NCBI GenBank assembly: GCA_009823505.1
Contig: VZQC01005585.1
Coordinates: forward strand, 397,552-461,551
DNA length: 64,000 nt
DNA from: Rhizomys pruinosus
Lineage: Eukaryota > Chordata > Mammalia > Rodentia > Spalacidae
Reading direction: 5' to 3'
Part shown: piece by piece, positions 33,301 through 44,045 of the stretch
Position numbering within the stretch: the stretch's first letter is position 1
How the letters are laid out: each line of letters opens with the position of its first letter
The notes under the pieces: model-generated
The model's database searches: none
Seen by the model: only the letters and a program-made list of their open reading frames with translations
Told to the model about the DNA's origin: nothing
Program-made: the position numbers and the translations under genes

Positions 33301-33721
33301 AACAGAACATAATTTAAACTTGTTTGTAAACTGATGTGGCAATGTTTTACTAAGGTATGTGATCCAAAATAAGCCTGAGTCAGAAAGACAAATATGGTAT
33401 GCTTTCTGTCTTATAGTTAATCTTGATTTGAATGTGTGTGTATATACCTGTGTGGATAATAAGAAAGGAGAAAAGACATTGTGAATGGGGAAGAAGAGAT
33501 GCTTAGGGAGCGAGGAGCAAAACAAGAAGTCAATGGAAAGCATGTGACATGTGACAAGCAAGAGAGGGACTATCTAGGAGAGAGAAGAAAACCAATGAGG
33601 GTGGGGGTAAGAATGAGGCCTAATGGCATAGGCATATGAAAATGCCATAACAAACCCATTATTGCTATATGCTAATTTAGAAAAAATCTTTAATTATTAA
33701 AACATTTCAGGTTTTTTAGCA

Positions 33722-33854
33722 TTTTATTGAATTTTATAAAATATATTTTGATTATATTAAACCCCCATGTGCACCCTATTAGCAATTCCTGTACAATTTC
33801 ATATTATATATATGTATATATATATACATATATATATTATATATATATATATAT
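33722..33854 (-). mobile_element. Possible old Lx/L1 3' end plus (TA)n
   Basis: TTTTATTGAATTTTATAAAATATATTTTGATTATATT followed by CCCCCATGTGCACCC resembles the reversed end of old rodent L1s. A TA microsatellite (33,803-33,854) follows. Weak call. Confidence 0.35.
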
Positions 33855-34342
33855 GGTCACATCTGTAAGTTATAACAAAAATACTCATATACACAAAGCA
33901 GCCAAGTAAAATATAAGAAATATAAAAAGGAGTATAGTCTTGTTGATCTCACTTCTACTAGAAACTAGTAGGTCTTCTGTATCGGGGAAGCTTCGGAGAA
34001 TAGCAAATGCAAACTTGGAAAGGGGTAGAATTAGAGTGGAATCCCTTCTAAGAAGAGGAAGAATAAAGCATTCTCCATAGGTATGGTATAGAGGGTACAG
34101 AAATCAACAACAAGAGAAACGAACCATACCTGGAAGATAGCAATACTGTGTAACTGACAAGACACTGCTTAAAAAGTATGTGTGAGATGTTACACATGCA
34201 CATGATTATCAGCAACTTAGAAGTGAACCACCATATGCTCCTATAGAACACAGTGTTCAATATCAGTCATTTTCCTATTGCCAAAGACATGACACACTTT
34301 TGAGCAGGACAGAGAAATCAAACTCAAACTGACCAGGAACTG

Positions 34343-34700
34343 TCCTCTCTGCTGGCCAGCTTTCATGATGCTGGAAGGTGCTATGCAGGCTGCTGAGGGA
34401 GGAAAAACATCAATGGTCTCATCCAGTGCTGCACCCTGCACACTGCAATACTGACCTCCTAGACAAGACTGTCCACTAGAACAATAGTGGCATGACTGTT
34501 ATGGGCTAACTAACACCTTTCTGATTCGATTTTCTTCTCTAAAAAGGGAATTTTATTCCCGAGTGGTAGTCCTGATCCAAGGCCATGGCTAGGAAAGTCA
34601 TAGGCCCTAAGCTTAAACCTGCTACTGTTATTTAGCTAAATGGTCGACCCTCCACTCCCTCTCAGATTCATGACCTTTTCCTCAATAATTAGTGTTACAT
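34343..34700 (+). mobile_element. Lx-type L1 3'UTR fragment
   Basis: Landmarks: ATAGTGGCATGACTGTTATG, CCATGGCTAGGAAAGTCATA, GGCCCTAAGCTTAAACCTGC and CAATAATTAGTGTTACAT, in plus orientation. They parallel 21,210-21,380 of the old L1. Confidence 0.5.
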
Positions 34701-34753
34701 ATATATTCTACATTATATATTGTATGTGGGTGTGCACATGTGTATGTGTAAGC

Positions 34754-34755
<2 letters not shown>

Positions 34756-34800
<45 letters not shown>
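34756..34800. repeat. (GT)n microsatellite
   Basis: Uninterrupted GT run between two oppositely oriented Lx fragments. Confidence 0.92.
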
Positions 34801-34801
<1 letters not shown>

Positions 34802-34803
34802 AG

Positions 34804-34935
34804 GGTTGACCACTTGGAGTTAGATAGCCTATCAGGGATCTTGTCCCTTGAAAAAATTGATTCTCCCTCCCTCAGCAGCTATTGATTGCCTGTATCTCTT
34901 TATCAGGTGTGAGGACTTGCGATAGTTCCTCCATA
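34804..34935 (-). mobile_element. Lx-type L1 3'UTR fragment, inverted relative to its neighbour
   Basis: Reversed Lx 3'UTR: GATAGCCTATCAGGGATC, CTCCCTCAGCAGCTATTGAT, GCCTGTATCTCTTTATC. Parallels 27,590-27,700. A different part of the same 3'UTR lies 100 bp upstream in the opposite orientation. Confidence 0.5.
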
Positions 34936-35068
34936 GTTGTTGACCATATTTTTGAGATTTATGAGTGCAGTAGCACTGAATATTTGAAAACACTGATCAT
35001 TGGGGTTTTTTATCTTATAATTTATCTAACAAGGGATTAGTTGATATAAAAATTAAAATTCCTGAGAG

Positions 35069-35315
35069 GCTGGAGAGACGGCTCAGCAGTTAAGAAACTG
35101 AGTGCTCTTGCAGAGGACCCTGGTTTGATTCCCAGCACCCACATGGCAGATAAGAACCATTTTAAGCCAGGTGTGGTGATGCATGCCTTTAATCCTAGCA
35201 CTTGGGAAGCAGAGGAAGGTGGATCTCTGTGAGTTCAAGGCCAGCCTGGTCTACAGAGTGAGTTCCAGGCCAGTTGGGGCTATAGGGAGACTCTGTCTCA
35301 AAAAGACAAAAAAAG
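35069..35315 (+). mobile_element. B2-B1 chimeric SINE, second copy
   Basis: B2 head GGCTGGAGAGACGGCTCAGC and B box GGTTTGATTCCC run to GATAAGAACCATTTT, then directly into AAGCCAGGTGTGGTGATGCA and a full B1 ending CTCTGTCTCAAAAAGAC. One imperfect duplication flanks the pair: TAAAATTCCTGAGAG (35,054-35,068) and TAAAAGTCCTAAAGAG (35,316-35,331). The B2/B1 join is at the same B2 position as in the copy at 10,375-10,604. Confidence 0.8.
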
Positions 35316-35372
35316 TAAAAGTCCTAAAGAGAATATTGACATTAGTACATGTTTTAGAGGTTTTAATTTAAA

Positions 35373-35399
35373 TTATATATATATATATATATATAAGTA

Positions 35400-35447
<48 letters not shown>
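35373..35447. repeat. (TA)n-(GA)n microsatellite
   Basis: TA runs followed by an uninterrupted GA run of about 28 bp. Confidence 0.92.
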
Positions 35448-35449
<2 letters not shown>

Positions 35450-35614
35450 GTACAGGTGATGGCAGTGTCCACAGAATCCTGAAGACAACATCATGTCTAT
35501 TGGAGCTTGAGTTGCAGGAGGTTGTGGTCTATTTAACATGGATACTAGGGATTGAATTCAGGGTCTCTGCAAAAGCAGCATGTGCTCTTAACCATGGAGC
35601 CATCTCTCCAGCCC
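35448..35614 (-). mobile_element. B2 SINE, 3'-shortened
   Basis: Reverse B2: TACTAGGGATTGAATTCAGG, CTCTTAACCATGGAGCC, ATCTCTCCAGCCC head at the right end. The microsatellite occupies the tail side. Confidence 0.75.
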
Positions 35615-38263
35615 TCAAAATCACATTTTTTAATGTGAAAATTTATTTTGTAACATAACCTCTCAATAATGATATACTTAATTCTTTACTTAATAGTGAA
35701 ACATTCTGAGAAAAACAACTACACCCATGTCAAGTACATGTTACTGTTTTGTAAGAGAGTCCTGGTGTTCACTTACAAGTAATTGTTCCTTTGATCTACT
35801 TACTGGTATCTGCCACTTAATTTCATTTCAGGTCTTGCCATGAGCTTTGATGCTTTGGCAACCTATTGTGATCCCACTTATTACTTAATGTCTCATTCAG
35901 ATGCAGTACACTCTTACCAGAAGATGCCTTCCTGTCTAAACTCACTAACTGAGTTTGAGTCTTTGATAAGGAACAATAAATTAAATTTAAGATTGCATGT
36001 ATCAGTCAAAGTTTATGGATAGTTACAAAAAGGAAATCTTTCAATTTCTAAATGGGGCCGGTTTCCTATTTTTCTGAAATTAAATAATGCCTTTTTTTGT
36101 TACCCAGGACAAAACAAAATCCTAAATGGAAAACATCGTAGGTTTAGTACTTCACTTTCAATGTCAAAAATCAAGGTTTTAATTGTGTGGCCCATCTTAG
36201 ACTTGTTCACAGCTTTTCTTCATAGTGAACTGGCTTTGAACTATCCAGAGCTTTGTTCTCTTTTCTCAGAGATCTGCATGAAACTTTACAAGATCTTGTT
36301 GTAGCAGTCACAAACTTGAGAAAGGCTCAGGTAGGAGGGGGGAAGATGTTTTAGACGTATGGAAATATGAATTTGTACCTGGACTCATCATTTCTTAGAA
36401 AGTGGAAATTTGACAAGTAATTAATTTCTCTGGCTGATTCCTTGTCCATGAGCCTGACTTTTCAACGTGTGCCTAATATGGTTTTACAAATTCAGCTGCT
36501 TATTCAGTAGACCTTTCACCTAAGACACACAAAAATGTATCAAGGGAAGATTTGGGAGGCTGATGGTTTTTTGTAGCTTATTTTGCAGCATCTGGAGCTG
36601 TCACAGAAGGGCATATCACTCCCAACAACTTCACAGTGCTAGATCTGGGTATGGTCAGCATTCCTTCCTATGAGACAAAATTGTGTTCTATTAGACTGGT
36701 AAAAGTTTTGCTTCTTGGTGGATGTGAGTTTTTATTTTTCTCTGGTCATTTTTTTCTAATATTATTAGTTAGATGCAGAGAAAATATTTTAGAAGTCATT
36801 TGAGAATTCTGTTTTCCTTCAGTGAGACTCGGCCATTTGTCAAGGCCTGGTGAGTGTTTGCTTCACCCACTGAGTGGTAAGCAGTTCTTTACTGGAGTTC
36901 TTTCTGGAGTCATGCAAGGAGGGCAGCCTTCATAATATGCAAAGCATGGTGTCCTGAGAGTGGGCAGCGGATATTTACTAACCATGATAGAAAACAGTGA
37001 TTCATTCTTTCAGAAATGTAAATAATTTTATTGGATGCCCCAATGATAGGTAAAACTTAAGGTAACATCTCTAAAGAAATTTAGAGGGGATTTAAATGGC
37101 ATCCAGGCAGTTACTTTGTCAGTGTGCCCCAATCATTTATGCTAATGCTGATGTAACAAACCTTTCATTCACTGCTGTGGTTAAAACAACAGAGTAGAGG
37201 GAGTGAATAAACTGACCTAAAATGCATGATGAATTTCCAGAAAATATTTGTTGTCAATTACATTCAAGAGAAAGGTCATAGAGGAGAAAAACCATGAGTT
37301 TGCTAAATGAATCAAGAAATAAAAGACAGACCGCTAATTCCAGGGGAAGTGAATGCAGGCTGGAGATAGAATTGATTAAAGATAAACCAGGACAGGGTCT
37401 GCTTCCTTAATTAACATCAGAAGCTGTCCAATGCTGCTGATTTGCTTTTCACTGCTACTTTGTTACACTGCAGGTCAAAGGGTCTGAACACATTGGATAC
37501 AGGTGTAAGTGTGAAAATTATTTTTGAAAGGAAAAGTCCACTCTGCTCATAATCATTGACTATGTACCCATATTTGGTGAGAGGACTGCAAAGAAGAGCC
37601 TTTTCCTGTCAGACAACAGCCAGTGTGATTATTTTCATATTCTTATGCTATTTTTCCACATTATTTAGGTAACCTTTGTCTGATTACTTTTGAAGGCTTT
37701 TATTTCAAATCACTTTAACAAAAAATGTATGCCTCCCTGATATTATGGTAATTGTCACTCTTAGTGTCTAGATTGAACAATTTATGCAACAAACAATTTC
37801 CAATGGCTTTTATGTGACACCTGCTAGTCCAGACACTGAGAATGCATTAGTGAAAAAAAGCCAAATTCCTACCTTTAACAGCTGACATTTAGGTGGTGAG
37901 GCATGAAATAAATAAACACTACTATGTAGGTGCCATAAAGAAGACAGTTCAATGGAAAGGGCATAGGAGCCTTATAGACTGCTGCAGAATGGTACTGTAA
38001 GGAGCATGACCCAGAAAAGTTGCTGGCATGCACCTGAGAGCATATCTGAAAGCTACAAAAGGGTAATTCATGGGGATAAATAGGGAGAGTGTGGTTCAGT
38101 CACACAGAACACCACAGCCTGGAGAAGGGAGAGAAAAGCTCTTTAAGCTAGTTTTAGAGTTCAGCTTTTACCCACTGTTAAACTGGAAGCTATGACAAGT
38201 TTTGAGCAGAGGGGTGGCAACCTGTCTTGTGATTTGGCTATTTTATTAATTCTTTTTCTCCTT
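35615..38263. other. 2.65-kb stretch without recognisable repeats or genes
   Basis: The longest stretch lacking SINEs or LINEs in the window. No frame over 60 codons except 35,840-36,022, which follows TTTCATTTCAG but has no recognised family. It may be intergenic or intronic single-copy sequence, possibly with regulatory content; nothing in the sequence proves this. Confidence 0.5.
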
Positions 38264-38285
38264 CCTTATGGCAAAATAATTCTTT

Positions 38286-39098
38286 TTTTTTAATTTAATT
38301 TTTATTGATGGTTTGTGCATTTCGTACATCATTTTCCAATTCAGATCAGGCATTATTTCCCTTTCACTTCCCCCCCACCCCCCCACCCCATCCCAGTCAT
38401 GTACTCTGCCCTTAACGTTCCTTACATCTTTCAAGGTTTTTTTCCTTTAAATACTGTGCAGACGAGGCAGCCATGTGCCTGTATACTCCTCAAATTAATT
38501 GGCTATTGGCCTCTCCTTGGAGGAATAACCCATGGTGAGGCCAACAAGCCTACTCCTCTACAGGTTAGGAGATGTATTAAGCCACCAGTAAGACCCTGTC
38601 CTATTATCAGGGGGTAAAACTGTTAATTATGGTAACATATCATTCCCTAACCTATGTGTCTATGCTAAAGTACCCGACCATAACTATTCGTGCTGCTTAA
38701 ATACCTAGATAGCTAATTGCTTGTTCTTCATTAATATTTTAAAATAAAAAATAAAAAAAAAAAAAAAAAAAAAAAAGCCAGAATTGACCAGAATCCACAG
38801 TCACATACAGCCTCCAGAGAGAGAGGACAGTTTTTAATTCTCACCACCTGTGCCCCTTTATAGCTGGGAAACCAATCTGCCGGAAGAGGGCATTTTAGAA
38901 TGTAACGGTGCGATCTGGGGGAACGGTTGGATGCTGCTGTGAATTGAAACTACAGCAATACCGTCTGGACACTCATTTGATCAACATTGATGAACAACCA
39001 ACTGTCACCCCCCATGACATGGTGGGGCTTTGGCGGTTTGGGCACAACAGTCGTGATTGGCTTTGCCCGAAGGATGCTCTTTACTCATGGATTTATCA
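38286..39098 (-). mobile_element. Composite ERV-like / L1-tail retrotransposon, 813 bp
   Basis: Perfect 22-bp target-site duplication starting CCTTATGGCAAAATAATT at 38,264-38,285 and 39,099-39,120. Minus strand: L1 3' end with poly(A) at the left (about 38,286-38,453: GTTTGTGCATTTCGTACATC and the C-rich tract 38,370-38,390). Then the ERV-like block, which in this copy runs in the opposite sense to its source orientation at 41,291-43,327. An internal A-run (38,743-38,776) marks a diverged spot. A 100-codon plus frame (38,315-38,617) spans both parts and includes LIGYWPLLGGITHG, shared with 41,979-42,164. Inversion with a clean duplication fits twin priming. Confidence 0.8.
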
Positions 39099-39136
39099 CC
39101 TTATGGCAAAATAATTCTTTAAAAAACACATTTACA

Positions 39137-39365
39137 GGGGCTGGAGAGATGGCTCAATGGTTAAGAGCACCAACTGCTCTTGCGGAGGACCCAGGTTTGA
39201 CTCCTAGCACCCACATGGCGACTAAATACAGTCTTTAACTCCAGTTCCAGGGGAATCCGACCCCCCACTTCTGACCTCCCTAGCATTGCATGACACGGGT
39301 GCACCAACCTACATGCAGACAATACACTCATACACATAAAAAAATAATAAATTAATTAAAAAAAT
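39137..39365 (+). mobile_element. B2 SINE with target-site duplication
   Basis: GGGGCTGGAGAGATGGCTCA head, full body, A-rich tail. Flanked by AAAAACACATTTACA (39,122-39,136) and AAAAACCACTTTTACA (39,366-39,381). It inserted just beside the right duplication of the composite element. Confidence 0.9.
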
Positions 39366-39381
39366 AAAAACCACTTTTACA

Positions 39382-40551
39382 AAAGAAAGGTTTATTAGGG
39401 CTTAGAGTTTGAGGGTAAAGTCCTTCGTGGTGGAAAGAGTGATGGCAGAGACTGGGGCAGCTGGTCACTTGCAGCTTCTTTCCAGGTTAGAGAGGTCAGC
39501 TCATTTATTCTTTTTTATTGAGTCTAAGACCCAAAATAGTGTTGCACACAGTTAGGAGGGACATCCAACCCCAGTAAAACCAATCTAGGATCTCCCTCAC
39601 AGACATGTCCAGAAGTTAGTTTCCATAGTGATTCTAAATCCCACAAAGTTGGCAATGGACTGTGGCTGTCCAAGGGCATATAAATAAGTCACTTATGAGA
39701 CTATTGTTATGGCATAGGCAAAATACAATGGGAGCTTAGACCAAAATTGTATCTGGTGATAGATAATTGTATCTGGTGATAGATAAGGTTAGATTTTAGC
39801 TTGTGGTATTGTTTACGGTAACAGTGGCCTCTGTGTTATTTATACAGGCTCTAAAGTAAACATGGGGGTGATAAAGGAATAAAGATAATAGGTGCTGACC
39901 AGACCAGGCAGCAAGGGATTTAAGAATTCAGCCTGAGAGAAAGGACAAATGGAATTCTTGAAGCAGGACATCTGCACCCTTGAGCCCAGAGGGCACCAAG
40001 AAACTGGCAAATATTGTGATGCCCTCCCGGGAACAGGGAGCAGAAATTAGTGCCAAGGGGCACCAAAGGCAAGAATCGAATGGTATGATACACACCTGAA
40101 AGGAGAAGCCAGAAGGGATGGAGCCTTATTCCCACAAGCTTGCCCCAGAAGTAAATGTGACTCCTCATTCCTCAGGGGCAGAGCAGAGAACAGAGCTAGA
40201 AGGAAGGAAGGAAGGTAGAAACAGCCCAATCTCATTTAAGGGGTCAAAATACATGTTTCTACACTCATTAACTTATAATTTATTTAATTTATGAATATTA
40301 GTGTGTGCTTTGTTTAGAAGCTTGCAGTAAAATAATTTCTTTCTCTAAATTATATCCTAGGGGATATTTTTACACATGATAAAGCTGTCTGAACAGAAAT
40401 GTGGCACATCAATGATCAGAATTTTTTAATCTAACCTTGATTTATTAAAATTTCAACAACTATGATGCTTACATTAATGTCACACTTTGGAAAAACCATA
40501 ATTTCTAAAATATTATATATGACAATTGAAGGTTTGTTTTAGATGCATCTT
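39382..40551. other. Unassigned sequence with a 20-bp tandem repeat
   Basis: No recognised gene or transposon. ATTGTATCTGGTGATAGATA occurs twice in tandem at about 39,746-39,785, and a short GAAG run at 40,201-40,216. Confidence 0.45.
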
Positions 40552-40737
40552 TTATTTTTATTTATGTATATGTATATGTACATAGATCCCACAGAGGTGA
40601 GAACAAGGTATCTGATCCCCTGGACCTGGAGTTACAAGTGGTTGTGAGGCACCCAGCTTGGGTGCTAGGAAGCAAATGTGGGTCCTGTGACAGAGCAGCA
40701 TGCATTCTTAACCAATGAGTTCTCTCCACAGCCCCAG
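40552..40737 (-). mobile_element. B2 SINE, degenerate
   Basis: Reverse B2: CCCCTGGACCTGGAGTTACA, CAGCTTGGGTGCTAGGAAGC, GAGTTCTCTCCACAGCCCC. Old. Confidence 0.8.
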
Positions 40738-40765
40738 TTTTGAACATCTTTAACAATAACTTTAA

Positions 40766-40970
40766 TTAATCTATTTATTTGTGTGATTGTTATGCCTGCA
40801 TGTATGTAAGTGCACCCATGACATCCATTTCCTACAGAGGTCAGAAGAGGGCATCAGATACCCTGGAACTGGAGTCACAGACAGTTGTTAGCCACCATGT
40901 GGGTGCTGGGATTCAAACCTGGGTCTTCTGCAAGTTCAGCCAGTGCTCTTAACCACTGAGCTATCTCTCC
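40766..40970 (-). mobile_element. B2 SINE with target-site duplication
   Basis: Reverse B2: GGTCAGAAGAGGGCATCAGA, CACCATGTGGGTGCTGGGAT, CTTAACCACTGAGCTATCTC. Flanked by TTAACAATAACTTTAA (40,750-40,765) and TTAACAATAATTTAAA (40,971-40,986). Confidence 0.88.
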
Positions 40971-41290
40971 TTAACAATAATTTAAACAACTTTGTTGATG
41001 TATGTATAGTGTTTGATAATTATTTCTAAATAATTGAGGTAATTTGAAAAGCAACGTGAGATTTGTTTTCAATTGTGGTTTATGAAGAAAAAGATAGAAA
41101 TTAGAGACAGATTTTCCTCAATCCACTTAATCTGATTTTTAAATTAATGAAGAATGTATTTAAATTTCCATATTAATTATGTACAGAAAGGTTCATTCCT
41201 CCATTTGAGGGCCTGAGAAGCTCATTCCATGGCTACCATCAGTGATACATTGCCATCAATTAGGAGAAGAGGAAATTCAAGATTGCTCTT

Positions 41291-43327
41291 TTTTTTTAAT
41301 TTTATTAATGGTTTGTGCATTTCGTACATCATTTTCCAATTCAGATCAGGCATATTTCCCTTTCCCTTCGCCCCCACCCCCACCCCATCCCAGATCATGT
41401 ATTCTGCCATAACTGTCCTGCATCTTTCAGGTTTTTTTTTTCATTTTTTAGCTATAAGTGATAATCCATGAGTATAAGCATCCTTCGTGCAAAACCAATC
41501 TACAGACTGTTGTGCCCAAACCCCCACAGTCCCACCATTCAGTGGGGGGTGACAGGTTGGTTGTTCAATCAAAGTTGATCAAATAAGTGTCCGACGTACA
41601 TCCGCTTGTAGTTTCAATTCAGCCTCCAATCCGTTCCCAATCGCCTTACATTCTACCAAATGCCCCCTCTTCCAGCAGATTGTTTCCCAGCTAAAAGCGG
41701 GCACAGGTGGTGAGAGTTAAAACTGTCCTCTCTCTGGAGCTGTTGACTGTGGATTCTGGTCAATTCTGGCTTTTCCTTTTTGGTAAGTTTTTCCGGTATT
41801 TTACTTTGTTATTTTAATTAATGAAGCACACAAGCAATTAGATCTTATCTGGTCTCTTTAAGCAGCACTGAATAGTTATGGTAGGTACTTTAGCATAGAC
41901 ACATCTAGGTTGGAATGATATGTTAACCATAATTGACATTTTTACCCCCTGATAATATGGACGGGTCTTACTGTGGGCTTAAACATCTCTAACCTGTAGA
42001 GGAGTAGGCTTGTGGCCATCACCATGGGTTATTCCTCCAAGGAGAGGCCAATAGCCAATTAGATTTGAGGATATACAGGCAACAGGAATGGCTCTGCTGC
42101 CCACAGTTATTTCTAGGCAGGTGAGTTGTAGCTGTTGCTGATGGTGGATTCTTGCTTGACTCAAGGGGATCTATATTTGCTTTATTGCTTAGTGGGCCTT
42201 TGGTAACCTCTCTGGCATTCCAGAGGCCCCCTGTACACTTGCATGTCGCGGTCCCAATACATCCCTCCCGTGTTAACTTCAGGTCTTCGGAGCAGGGTCT
42301 TATTGCCTCTTTTCTTGCAGATATCCCATTTTTTTATAGGCAAAAGGCCTTTGTCTTTTTGGGGCTTGGATCCCCTGGCAACATCCACCTGGTAGAACAA
42401 TCCATTTCTGATGTCAGAGCTCCTGCATTAACATATTTTGCTAAAGTGCATAGCCCAAGTACTTTACTATTATATTTGGATCTGAATAGGTATATTTCCT
42501 TTTCACAGTTCCTATGTCTCTATTAGTCAATTAAAGAAGGGCAGTTTTACTGGTTTTATGGTTTTATAAGAGATTACCTCTATATAGTTGGTCTCCCATT
42601 TACAGTTGGAGAACGACGGCATCATCGTCATATTTCTCCATGTTCTACTGGGGGGAGTCATCTGAGTTAATGTTAGATAAATTGTTGTTTGTCCACATTT
42701 GTTTTACACAAAAATCTGTAGAGCAATACACTTTGGGATTGGCACATACATTTCTCTATAATTTCTCTGTTGTACAGTATCACCTTGTTTAGCCATTTCT
42801 CTTTAAGATGATTTAATGCAAAAATTAAAATTAGTTTGCTTCCCAAGTAATCTATATATAGTCACCCAAAACAACATGGGTGAATTTGATAAATCTGTGC
42901 CTGTGATTCACCCTATAGGTATGTAATAAAACCTGATATCTTCTTGAGATTCATGGGTTTAAAAAAAAGGGGGGGCCAGATACAGACAGACATGAAAACC
43001 TTTTAGTCAAAAACTTGCAATTCAAATCTTAAAACCACTATGGGAAAAAGCTTTGTTTGTTCCAACAGTGACAAACATGTCACAACTTAACAGCTGAGGA
43101 AGAAAAGATACAGCTTTGCATTGAGTAGGATGTTACCAAAATGGCAACTGAAAGGTGACCCGTCTGAACATTGAAAGGAAGAAAAGCCTCAGATTGCCAT
43201 AAACATCGAACCCTTCTGTGGATCCTACATGTAACAACTATTTATAATGAGTCCTAATGAAACTTATACCTTCTAGGTGCAACAAAGGTTTTGATATGAC
43301 TTTCTTGCCTTCCCCCCCATAGAACAA
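41291..43327 (-). mobile_element. Composite ERV-like / L1-tail retrotransposon, longest copy (2.04 kb)
   Basis: Perfect 13-bp duplication CAAGATTGCTCTT at 41,278-41,290 and 43,328-43,340. On the minus strand the order is ~1.87 kb of ERV-like sequence (43,327 down to about 41,455), an A-rich hinge (about 41,432-41,452, TAGCTAAAAAATGAAAA in sense) and the L1 3' end (GAAAGATGCAGGACAG, G-rich tract at 41,368-41,390, AATGATGTACGAAATGCACA, poly(A)). I take this as the uninverted form, because the hinge segment also precedes the tail at 14,757-14,815. 42,235-43,327 is found nowhere else in the window. Confidence 0.8.
41979..42400 (-). pseudogene. Decayed ERV-like reading frames in the composite element
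   Basis: Two overlapping minus frames, 42,182-42,400 (ending GPLECQRGYQRPTKQ) and 41,979-42,164 (SNLIGYWPLLGGITHGDGHK). Related codons appear in the window-start copy (DARECYQRPLNQ, 484-530) and at 38,480-38,617. Downstream codons with alternating Asn/Ile/Ser and Cys look like the start of a betaretrovirus-type envelope surface region. This is an impression, with no alignment behind it. Stops and frameshifts prevent any product. It could equally be an unrelated ancient gene fragment. Confidence 0.35.
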
Positions 43328-43659
43328 CAAGATTGCTCTTCTTACCAAAGCATTTCCAGCCACTAAAAGTATGAAAACACTCTTTTGTTACTTATCTATA
43401 GAGAATTAATAAAAGACCTCTAATTACTGGGTCAGAAATCATAAATCATTTAAATACAAAACATTTAGCTTATGACTAAAGTAAAATTACCAGACTATAT
43501 GAATTATACTAAAATATTTGGTACTTATGAAGCTATGTGCTTTTAGGTCAAAGTTTTCCTTTTCCTTCCTGTTTTGAGGGCAGATTGCAGTTTCCTATGC
43601 AATCATAGGACTGTACACTGAACTTAGCACTCTTCTTGAGTCTAAAAACCCACTCCAGC

Positions 43660-44045
43660 CTGCGTGTCATTTCCTGAGAACTGTAATAGCATTCTTGCTG
43701 TCATGGTTAATCTCAAATTGATTATCTAGAATCACCTTGAAGATGTTCCTCTGAGCATGCCTAAGGGAGATTAGCTTGATGAGGTTAATGGAGGTGGTGA
43801 GACCCTCTTGGTGTGAGTAGGATCTGTCCTTAGGCTGGCATGCTTTTGATAGATAGGAGAAAGGGAGGTGAGGACAGGCTTTAATCACTTTCACCTCTTG
43901 ACTGCAAAATGCATTATGAGCAGCCACTTGGAGTTCCTGCTGCCTTGACCGCACCATGATGGACCATTCATTTAAACTGTGAGCCAAACAAACCCTGGCA
44001 CCTTTGCCCTTTTGCTGGTTTTGTCCAGCAATTTTTTTTTTACAT
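43660..44045 (+). mobile_element. URR1-like rodent interspersed repeat
   Basis: TGTCATGGTTAATCTCAAATTG, TAGAATCACCTTGAAGATG, GCATGCCTAAGGGAGATTAG, CACCATGATGGACCATTC and AACTGTGAGCCAAACAAACC are in the order of rodent non-autonomous hAT-type elements of the URR1 kind. A poly-T stretch near 44,031 ends it. Name given from pattern only. Confidence 0.5.

Noticed and set aside
36580..36700. Possible exon (acceptor TTATTTTGCAG, 39 open codons, donor-like CTGGTAAAAG)
   Set aside because: Splice-like motifs of this quality are expected by chance. I know no matching protein and see no neighbouring exons, so it is only mentioned under the repeat-free island.
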